In this document: positions 49,734-59,200 of the stretch, in pieces | How positions within the stretch are numbered: the stretch's first letter is position 1 | Layout: the number at the start of each line of letters is the position of its first letter | Assembly (NCBI GenBank): GCA_024345305.1 | Contig: BRON01000013.1 | Coordinates: 310,001-374,000, forward strand | DNA length: 64,000 nucleotides | DNA from: Mrakia gelida | Lineage: Eukaryota; Basidiomycota; Tremellomycetes; Cystofilobasidiales; Mrakiaceae | Direction of reading: 5' to 3' | The notes under the pieces: generated by a model | Database searches by the model: none | What the model saw: the letters and a program-made list of their open reading frames with translations, nothing else | Told to the model about the DNA's origin: nothing | Translations under genes and position numbers: made by a program

Positions 49734-51813
49734 TCACCATCTCTTCCCCTCCGCAATCGACCAGACCGTGTCCTGAGAGTCAAACAGACTAGCGGAAGAT
49801 CCATCGTCGAAGGTGATTAGGACTCGTCTCCCGCCCATGATGATGCCTGCAGAGGGGTTGAAAGTTTGAGAAGGGGTCAAGGATCAGTCTGCGTCGAGCT
49901 CGAAAACGTTCGCTCGGATGAGAGGAACGAGAAAGAAAAGAAAAAAAGGTGAACGATCCCTATCAGTACTCACCGTTGAGCTTCTGCACAGCCTCAGCCG
50001 CTCGTCGAGTCTGAGAGAAAGAACGAAGGGTGCGCAAGGAGACCGACGCGATCAGCGGGCGAGCTCGATCGTCCACTGCAGGCGAAGGTGAACTCACCTC
50101 GAAGATAAGACGGGCTGCAGCTGATTGTTTGTCGTAAGCTCGTTTGATCCGGATCCTGAGGAGAGGAGGAGGTGTCATGGGTAAGCGAGGGTCGAGCAAA
50201 AGAGAAGACGGATGCGAAATCGAACGGACTCACTGTGCGTGATCCGATCCTCGGAGGTGAATCTTCAGCTCTGTTGTTCGAAGGAAGGGAGGGAGATTCT
50301 GGCCAGAAAGAGGGTGAAACAAGGCCTGAGTGGGTGAAAGCGAACGAAGGGCTCGCGACGAGAAAGAAGAAACGCTGCTGTGCTGACCTGGCAGATGAGA
50401 GTTCGAAAAAGCTCGTCGTCTTGAAGAGGAGGATTCCTTGAAGTGGACCCTGTGGCGACTGGAGACAGAGACTGAAGGGGGCCTCGTAGAGCTCTCGGGC
50501 CCGTAGGGGGACCGCCAGTGGTTCGAGTCGAGGTGGGAGAGACGTGATCGGACGCGACGGGGGCTGAAGCTGATGGAGGAGGAGCAGGTCGGTCTTCTGC
50601 ATACGAGATCCGGGCTCGCCGCGAGCCAATTAGCGTATCATTCATCTCCTCGAACGCTCGAGCGGCTGGTTCAAGGAGAAGATGGGGAGGATCGCGCGTT
50701 TGTCAGCTCGCAGGGAGGTCGAAGATGAAAGAAAAACACGTCTCAGAACGAACCGTGCGCCGTATCCTTGAACTCAATGAAAGCGTACATCTTTTTCTTG
50801 GGAGACCTCACTCGAATGCTGGCAGGAGGGGAAAAAGGCGGTCGAGGCGTCAGCTTGTGTCGCGCCGATCAAAGGGAAGTGAGGGGAAGGAACGGACTCG
50901 AGGACCTCGCCGAATTGAGAAAAGAGAGCTCGAAGCTCGCTCTGCCGAGTCTTTGGGTCCAGGTCCTGAGGGCGAATTGGAGGATGATAAGTCAAGGCAA
51001 GACCTGGAGGGCATAACGCCGCCGCCGTTGAAGGAGAAGACCTCGACGCGTCGTGTCGATTAAACGAAAGACTCACAGCGAGGAAGAGAGTGTGAGGATC
51101 GTATCCTATCCCGCCCAACTCAGATATGTCTCCTTTCTCCCATCTACGACAGAGGAACGAAGGTTTAGCCCAACTGACGTTCGAGGTTGGAGCAGGCGAA
51201 GACGAACAAGGATCGAACGCACCGATCTCCTGGATGAGAGGATGGTCCGGAATTTGGATAGCCGGGGGATCGCGAACGATCTCTTCTGTGAGTAACGATA
51301 GAGAAATAGAGCGATCAGATGTTGGCTTGAGGCGAGAAGGAAGACGAAGCGAAGCGGGATCTCACCTCGAACTGCCCGAAGACTCTTCCCTCCCCGCCTG
51401 ATCGATGGTGTCCTCAAAGCTGAGATAGTGACAGGACACCGGCACCTGTCAGCGAGAAGTCTCTAGAAAGCAGGAAACAGGTCGTGAAAGCTCACCTTCT
51501 CGACCTAGCTTTCGCCATCTCCTCAGACGACTCGCGAGCTGGCTCTCCGGCCAACTCCCTCTTCTCGCTCGCGTAACCTGAGAGTTCTGGAGCTGGAGGA
51601 GGCGAGGCTGGCTTGAGAGGTATTCCCAAATCTTGAAGAAGGTTCCGACACCTGGAGAGAAAGGAGAGAAGGAGCGTGAAGTCGACCTTCGAGGGTGAAG
51701 AAGAGCGAGGGAGGAGGATCGAACTCACTCGAGTTCAACTTCGTCCATTCTGTGCCGTTGGGATAGAGTCTTAGGGTCCAACTCGGAGAGAGACTTGAGA
51801 TATTGGTGGAAGG
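49734..51813 (-). CDS. RNA-binding protein with two RRM-like domains, 5' end unresolved
   Basis: Exons, high to low: 51729-51813 (frame already open at its acceptor), 51496-51651, 51366-51419, 51223-51285, 51077-51143, 50898-50965, 50754-50818, 50388-50665, 50234-50268, 50098-50155, 49974-50010, 49734-49846. Phases close; from the first Met (51748) the product is 337 residues. RRM1 spans LDPKTRQSELRALFSQFGEV, KKKMYAFIEFKDTA and FEEMNDTLIGSRRARISYAE. A second, degenerate RRM follows a Ser/Pro linker: LKIHLRGSDHAQIRIKRA, AAARLIFE, AAEAVQKLNG and GGRRVLITFD. The N-terminal exon encodes FHQYLKSLSELDPKTL upstream of that Met, so the true start is probably further up near 52000, but no ATG joins in phase. 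Orthologue not assigned. Confidence 0.75.
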
Positions 51814-52155
51814 CTAGTCAGGTGAAAGAATGGGGGTCGTGGCTGTTGATGGAGCAGATCGAGAAGGTGGGAGGGAGGAGGGGAGGAGGGAGGATGGTGA
51901 GCTCGACCTTTCCATCCCTCCCTCCTTGGACCTCTCGCATGCTTCGCCCAAGACTCACAGAGATCAATTGACCCAAAGCTCAAGAGCTACCTAGATGTCG
52001 GTGTCTTATGAGAGCTGGAAGACGAAGAAAGGGGATGATGGACGACGAAGTAAGGAAAAAGAGGCAGCTCCACTCGGAAACCAAAAGGACGACGAGCTCA
52101 CCTCCTCTCCCTTCCTCTCAACGACCAGCGTCCCTCCCATCCGACCTTTCCAGCT
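51814..52155. promoter_or_regulatory. Divergent region before the F-box gene
   Basis: 342 nt. Probably contains the missing first exon(s) of the minus-strand RRM gene. A donor-like GTGAGTCTT near 51955 (minus) follows the open frame SFGSIDLS. Confidence 0.4.
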
Positions 52156-53765
52156 ATGGTCTCTCGAACTCGCTCTCAAGGGCTCAACCCTCTCCCCTCC
52201 CTCCCCGTCGAAATGAAACGAGCGATCCTCAGCTTCTGCGACGCTCCCACGCTCGTCCAAGCGTGCCTCGTCTCGCTCCCCTTCCTCGAGCTCGCATCTC
52301 CCTTCCTCTATCGAAACATCGTCATCAAAGGACTCAAGCACTTCGAGAAGCTCTTCTATGAGGAGGTCAGTAGATCTTGTCCTCTCTCTACACGCTGCCT
52401 GATCTCTTAGACTGATCTTGATCCTGTTCTCTGGCTTTAGAAACCCACCTCTTCCGCTCCCCACCTCGACCACTTCTTTTCCCTCTCGCAACTCCGAACC
52501 TTCACCTTTATCGGAGTCCCAGACGATATCCTCTTACGGCGCAATATACACCTCAATCCCGCTCCACTCCCTCCCTCTCCTCTCCAAATCGAAACCTTGG
52601 ACGTCCAGTTCTGTCGACGAGCGGCGATGCGAGACGACTACGGCTACAAGGAGGACGAGCCCGACCCTTTCGACCTCTACTCCTCCATGCTCGACGTCTT
52701 TGACCCGGCTCACGTCACCTTCACGTCCCCCTTTGGAGGAGATCCGGATCAGGATGGCCCCTTCCCGTTGGCGCTCGAGCTCAAGAAGTGGACGAGAGTC
52801 GAAACCTGGTCTTGGTCGGACGTCTTCCTCCTTCCCTCCTCCCTCCGCTTTGGGTTCAACTTCATCACCGACTTGTACTTCCTTCTCAACCTTCCGGACG
52901 GGTCCCTCGTACTCTATTTTGACCTCCGGAAAAGCCCAGACCACGACCCTCGTTTCGAGGTTGCTTGCTTTTCTGAGGTGTCGGGAGAGAGGAACACCTG
53001 CCTCCTGTCGTGCTCAAAAGTCAAGGAGGTGGTGCTTCAGGTCTTGTCTCGAGAGCAGTGCAGTCGGATTCTTAGGGAGGTGCAAAAGGACTTGGAAGAG
53101 GGCGTTCAGGAGGAAGAGGAGAGGAAGAGGATGCTCGAGCTCATTCGCTTCGAAGTCGACGGCGAGGTCAATCCTTTCCGCTTTCAGTCCTTCGCCCGTC
53201 TCTCCAGCTGACCCTCTCGCCCTTCCCATGTCCAGTCTTCGCCTCAGTAAGCCTACGCTCCCTCGGACACCAAGGTCATTGCGCAAATTCGCTTCACAGT
53301 TCCGCGTGAGTTCGACCTTCGATGCGTCGCGGTTCGAACCTCTGCGCTCTTCTTCTCGTCGCTGACGCTCCCTTTTCCTTTCCCTCCATCAGCACCTCCT
53401 TCGGCTGCACCATGTAACTCTCTTCACCTCCTTCTACACACGGTATCTTGCTATTAGTGGCCTCTCGACGTGAGTGTCGCGTCTCGTCCTTTTTGCTCTT
53501 CGACTCGAACCTCGACTCGTCCTGACTTTTTTTCTCTCTCGCTTTGATCGCAGATCTCACGCCCGCAACTTTCACTCCTGTCCGTGAGCTCGCTCCATCG
53601 ATCTCAAACTTTCGCTCGTCCTCAACTGCGCTCGTCGGTCAACAAGCTGATTTCTCGTTCCCTTTTCTCTCTCGCAGACTTCGCTCGTTCGTAGCTTCCA
53701 ACTTTGTGCCCGAATCCCTCGCCGCTACTCGGCACTCCAGCTCTACCACTCTCCGTCACTATTGA
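52156..53765 (+). CDS. F-box protein
   Basis: Exons: 52156-52365, 52441-53186, 53236-53305, 53393-53469, 53555-53584, 53678-53765; 406 residues, phases close. The N-terminal F-box is LPSLPVEMKRAILSFCDAPT, followed by VQACLVSLPFLELASPFLYR, as in many fungal F-box proteins that recruit substrates to SCF ubiquitin ligases. The rest is Leu-rich with irregular repeats (LRTFTFIGV, LRSLRKFASQFRHLLRLHHV), which suggests a divergent leucine-rich repeat region. If the second intron (GTCCTT donor, 49 nt) is not removed, the protein ends at 53211 instead. The final stop (TGA 53763-53765) is followed at once by an in-frame ATG and more open frame. Confidence 0.75.
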
Positions 53766-54578
53766 ATGTCCTCTTTGGCCGTTCTTAACTTCGAACCGCG
53801 TCGTCCGTCGTCTTTCGAAACGATCACGACGACGCGTCTCGTCCCGCTCAGCGCATCAACTCCCCCCTCTCGTCCCGAATTCTCGCTGATGCGACTCAGT
53901 AGCTCTGCTACATATCTTGGGGAGCTCCAGATTCTGACCGAAACGCATCCTTCTTCGGAGAGGCCGACCGCAAAGCGCGATCTCATCGTCGCTGCGAGGC
54001 CCGTCTTAGAAAGCTGTTGAGTGAGAAGGACGGTCCCAAATACAGAACGTGCTCCACGTGAGTTTCTGCGTCAAGTCGACGCTCTTGAACGAGTATAGAA
54101 AGAAGCAAAGACGGAATCGAGCATCGTGTCGAGGGAGGCTACATCGAGCGAGCCCTCGAGGCCCACTCCTCGCCGCTACCGCTCCCTTCTACAGCAACTG
54201 AGATATGTGTGTCGCATTCTCGTAGGATTCCACCAGGATACGCTCTCCCAGAGAAGACGTTCGAGGGCGCTGGTCGTTCCTGCCAAGGCTGCTTTATTTC
54301 CAGCCTCGACGCGACGCGAATACCCGACGACCCTCTCAACCTCCTTCCCTCCCAATCTTTCTCCCAGAGCTCAAGTAGGTCTTTGATTCGATTCTCCATC
54401 ACTTCAGCTAACTCCCCATACCAAAATCTTCCCTCGAATCCAGTCAGAACTCGGATTCATCAGGAATAGAAGTCTTGGCGACGCTCGTCTTTTCGTCCTC
54501 TCTTCCTCTTGTTCGCTTCGCTCCCTTCCCTCTAACCACATCATCCTCTCCCTCCCTCGCATCCTCATCATCATCGCC
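53766..54578. other. Unresolved stretch with exon-like segments
   Basis: Between the F-box gene and the next gene. One segment, about 53903-54058, has open frame with good codon usage (FGEADRKARSHRRCEARL) and ends in GTGAGTTTC; another, about 54176-54469, is also open. I could not join them to each other or to a start in phase. Possible remnant of an F-box paralogue or an extra 3' part of that gene. Confidence 0.35.
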
Positions 54579-55519
54579 ATGTCCAGGCCTAGTGCTACCC
54601 TTCCTCCCGTTGCTTCAACCTCTCAGCTTCAGCAGCAAGGGCACGATCAATCAACCTCGACGACGCCTCCTCCTCCCTCCTCGAGCACCTTCCACCTTCT
54701 CCCGCCTTCCCTCAGAGAGATCCTCGATGCCTTCGCCCAGAATGGAGGGGGGGACAGGGAGCTTCTACTCGCCATCCTTGGTGCTAAGAGAGCTGAAGAA
54801 GACGTGAGTCCCGTTCAGTTTTTCTCTCCTCTTCCCTCGTCGACTCTCGGACTATTTCTGACTTCCCTCTTCTTCCCTCGCTCTTTGTCCTTCGCTCTTC
54901 GATCTCTCCTCCCTTTTAGCGACTTGCGTCTTCCCTCTCCCTCCAAACCCAACTCTTCCTCCTCCAATCCCAACACCAACATCAACAACCCTTCTACATG
55001 ATCCCTCAACTCCAACTCCCTCTCCCTCCTCGAAGGAGCCAACTCGACGACGCGCCTCCCTCGCCCTCCTCCCTCTCGTCGTCGTCCTCCTCTTCCTCCG
55101 GACCCTCAACTCCTCCTCCCTCCCATTCCTCACCCGAAATGGTATCCTCCATCGGTCCCATCCGATCAGCCAAGCTCTCCCTCGTTTGAGCCAAACTACT
55201 CGCTCGAAAGGAGGCGAAGCAGCAACAACAACCTCAGCGATGGTCGAACGCGTTGTCGGCCTCTCATCCTCCTCCTCCTCGTTCGCCTCGCAGGTCAGCT
55301 ACGCCGAGGACGGTCGAGGGAGCCGTGGCCAGGAGGAGTCCCGAAGCGACGAGGGTGGCGTTGAGTGGATTGATGGGAGTGACTGGCTCGTTGGGGGTGG
55401 TTGCGTCGTCGGTGAGGCCGAAGGAGAGTTGGGTGAGGGGAGGAGGGAGTGGAGACGAGGAGGATCAGGACATGGAGATGGAGGAGGTGGTGAGAGTGAA
55501 GCTGGAGAGTCAGGAGTAG
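54579..55519 (+). CDS. Low-complexity protein with one conserved-looking helix
   Basis: Exons: 54579-54803, 54920-55141, 55211-55519; 251 residues, phases close. A helical block LREILDAFAQNGGGDRELLL continues across the first intron into AKRAEEDRLASSLSLQTQLF and a Gln/His-rich run. The remainder is Ser/Pro-rich, and the C-terminus is acidic (EEDQDMEMEEVV). If the second intron (GTATCC...GAAAG, weak signals) is retained, translation ends at a TGA at 55187-55189, giving a shorter form. Function unknown; the pattern (short coiled helix, poly-Gln, acidic tail) would suit a transcriptional regulator. Confidence 0.6.
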
Positions 55520-55662
55520 ACATGTTTGGTCAGCTGGGTTCTAGACTTTCTTCTGTAGCTTGATGAACGCCTTTTGTACGACGACGCGATGGCTCTTCTG
55601 CTTCGTTTGAGAGTCTTCGCTGAGTTGTCTCTCTCGCGAATACGATCAAGAATCGTTCGAAA

Positions 55663-55671
55663 GTATATAAA
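55663..55671 (+). promoter_or_regulatory. TATA box-like element
   Basis: tatataaag, a strong match to the TATA consensus, 20 nt before the first ATG (55692) of the next gene. Confidence 0.5.
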
Positions 55672-55691
55672 GTGATCGCCTCGAAGCATAG

Positions 55692-56207
55692 ATGTCGAGC
55701 GAAGAGCAAGGGAGGTTGGTATCTTCGCGTCCCATGGATGCGTCGCTCTCTGACGATCCAGAGAAGGTAAGAAGGAACGCCTTTTTCGACGAGGTCGTTG
55801 AAAGGCTCTTTATGAAGATCGACCGCATCTTTTCCAAACCTCGAAACCGATGGAAGGAAGGAGAGAGACGGGAAAAACGCCCTCGACTGGCCGAACTCAC
55901 GAAAAGCGAGATTTGCGAGCTCGTCCTTTCCTCCCTAACGGCGAGTCTCTCATCCTCCCCTTCCCTCCCTTCCGCATCTCCAAAAGGTTAGTCCCTCGTC
56001 CATCCACTTGCCCAGGTGGCTCAGAAGATGTATAGAAAAAGAATGGAAGCCGTATTGACTCTCCTTCGCCCGTTCTTCCTCACGAAGGCGACCTCGGTCT
56101 CCCCTCCTTCCCTCCTCCTCCACCACCTCCCGACCCTCCCTCGGTCCTCTTCCGAACGGTCTTACCCTCCCCCGGTCAAGACTTCGTTATACACCTCCCC
56201 CCACTAG
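55692..56207 (+). CDS. Small basic helical protein, unknown
   Basis: Exons: 55692-55922 and 56016-56207, joined by a GTCCTT...CCCAG intron with a CTAAC branch near 55936; 140 residues, phase closes. The helical run NAFFDEVVERLFMKIDRIF is followed by a basic cluster (KEGERREKRPRLAELTKSE) and continues across the splice as EICELVAQKMYRKRMEAVLT. Because the TATA box is only 20 nt upstream, the second Met (55734) may be the real start. The stop codon is 3 nt from the ATG of the helicase gene. Not recognised. Confidence 0.55.
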
Positions 56208-56210
56208 TTG

Positions 56211-59200
56211 ATGCTTAGTCGTCTTCTTTCCTTCCCACGAGCATCCATCACTCGGAACCCCCCCACTCTTTCTCCTTTCTCCTTCTTCTCCTCCTCCTTC
56301 TCGACTCGCCCTTCCCTCTCAGCCGTTGCTGTTGGTTCATCCAACCCTCGAATTCCCTCTGAAGGATTCAACGCCAAGAACTCTTCTTCGTCAACTCCCA
56401 CTTTCATGCCAGCGGAGGATATCAAGGCGAACAGATTAGAGACAGCTTCAGGTCAGTCCCTCGTCCACTCGTTTCGTGTCTCTCGTTTCCTTCCTTCCCT
56501 TTCTACTCCCACCCGTCATCTCGACTCTCTCGTTCTCGGACTCAAAATCCATCTCGTTCCTGACGCATATACCCTTCTTTCTTCTCCCATCTCGTTCTTT
56601 CATCCTTCATCCTTCCTCGATCTCTCGACACGTCCTTCCTTCCCTCTTCGACCTCACCTCACTCTCCTCCCTCCGTCCTTCCCTCGCCACGTCCCTCCTC
56701 CCTCCTCCTCCCTTGTCACCCTCACACCCAGCCAAAGCCCTTCCCCCTAGACCAGCCTTCCTCCCACCCAGACCTCCACCCGCCGCCAACCCCATCGCGC
56801 GACTCGACTTCGACTTTCGTCCTACAGTCCAATCAGCAGCCACAGCTCTCCTCACCACCACCAAACCAGCCCTCCCAACCGACACCTACATCGCTCCATC
56901 CTCCCCTCGATCCCACTCTCCTCCTCCCAGAGACACTCCTCGAACCGACTCCTACAGACCCGATCGAGACGAACCCAACTCTACCAGGAGAAGACAACGA
57001 TCAAGAAGCAGAAGCCCTCCTCCTCGACGCAGAGAATCCATCACCACCTCCTCCTCCTCCCGCTACCCCAAGTCCAGTCGACGAGACAGCTACTCTTCGG
57101 AACCTTACTACGCCAACGAACGAGACAGCAGGAGATCAACCAGAGACAGAGATCAAGAACATCGATACGTCGACGAATACTCTAGCAGAAAGCGAAAAGT
57201 GTGAGTTTCGACGTCTCCCTTCTTTTTTCGCGAGCTCGAACGAGCTCGCATCCTTCCTTCCTTCTTTCGTTCTTCCCTTCCTCGAAGAGCTCTCCCTCTG
57301 ACTTCCTCTCACATCTTCTTCCTCTCTTACAGCTCCCCAGCCCCTTCCCTAAGCCGATCCCCTTCCCCTCCTCGAAAGAGAGTCACCGCCGCCGCTCCCT
57401 CCTCCCGCCTCGACATCCACCGTCGATCTCCCTCGCCCGTCTACCTCGGAAACCACAAGTTCTCCTCCACCTTCTCCTCCATCAACACCTCCGCTCCTAC
57501 CCCTTCGGCTCCCTCCGCTCCCCGAGCCTTCTCTACCACCCAACCTACCACCACCTTCTCCTCCGCTCCTCTCCAGTACAGCGCCCCTACCCCTACCAAC
57601 AACTTCTACAACACCCAACCCACCTACGAAAACAACATGCCTCCTCGACACGGATCCTCAGGAGCTAACAGGAACAAGCGACCTCTTCCCTCGCAGGCAT
57701 CAGCGAGGTCGGCCAAACCTCTCCCGAAGCTCGAAGGAAACGTCCAGTCTCAGCAGGAGATCATCAACCAATGGCCCATCCGAGTGAACCCTCAGTGGAT
57801 GGACAACCCCAAGGCTCCTCTCGCCAACTACTTCGGAGGAAGTCTCGAAGCTGGAAGCAAGCAGTTCAAGTACACCGAAGGAATCGTCGCCGGACAGAAG
57901 GTCGTTCGGTGAGTTCGCGTCTCGGTTCGTTCGAGAGCTCGCCGTTTCGAGAAGCTGACCTTGTGTGATGTTCTACGATCCTCTCAGAGCTACCATCGTC
58001 GCCAACGACCAAGCTGGAATCATCGGAGTTGGAGACGGTGCGACGAGGAAGGATGCTGAGAAGCTCGCTGCTCTCAGTGCGACTCTTCAGCTCTCTTCGC
58101 GAGGACTCGTGAGTTACGATCTTTCTTTTTCGACCTGGGGTCTGCGATCTCGAACCTACCTGACCTTCGAATCCCTCTCACTATCAGATGGCTCCCAACG
58201 GAGGACGATCCGGAGGAGGAGGAGGAGCGTCCAACGGAGGAGGAAAGGGCAAGGGAGGCAAGTCGAAACCTCTCGGAGAGCACGTCACGCTTTCGAACGG
58301 CGAGGTTATCGAGTTCGACCGAGCTCGTCAGTTCATGGACTACTACTGCCAACGGTTCAACTTCGGCAAGCCCGACGTCGTCTACACTCCCGCTGGAAGC
58401 CAGAAGTGGGAAGCCGTCATGACGGTCGGAGGACGCAAGATCGGAATGGGAGCTGCTCCCTCCAAGAAGACGGCTCAGATCAGGTGCTACCTCGACGTTA
58501 CCCAGTACCTCGAAGCCTCGGACCCTCCTCTCTGGGCGACCTTCTCTCGACTCAAGCCAGCCACCCTCACCAGCGCTCAGGCGGGAGTCCCTCACGTCGT
58601 GCTCACGATGAGCGAGGATCTCGAGGACGAGGTCAGGGATCTCTGCAAGAACATCCGAGGATCCGAGATCTGGTCGAGGAGCGCGAAGGCAGCCATCACC
58701 ACCGCTCCTGCTCCCATCGTCGACACCGTCGGACAGGTTCTCTCCCAATCCGCTCTCGACCGGAAGTCGACGCAGCTCAGGGACCAACTCGAGTCGTACG
58801 AAGCCGACAACCGATGGGCTGCTCTTCGAGATCAACGGAGATCCCTCCCCGTCGCTACCAAGTCGTCGGAACTCCTCGCGAAGATCGAGTCGAACGAAGT
58901 TACCGTCTGCATGGCCGCCACTGGATCCGGAAAGACGACTCAGATCCCTCAGATCATCTTCGACGACTACATCCGACGAGGAGACGGAGCCAAGTGCAAC
59001 ATCTTCTGTACCCAGCCCAGGAGGATCGCTGCCATGTCGGTCGCCCAACGAGTCGCCGCCGAACGAGGACAGAAGATCGGAGACAACGTCGGATACCAAG
59101 TTCGATTTGACTCGAAGCCTCCCGTTCCTCACGGATCCATCACCTTCTGCACGACCGGAATCTTCCTCAAGAGGATGCAGTCGGCTCTCTCGGGAGATAC

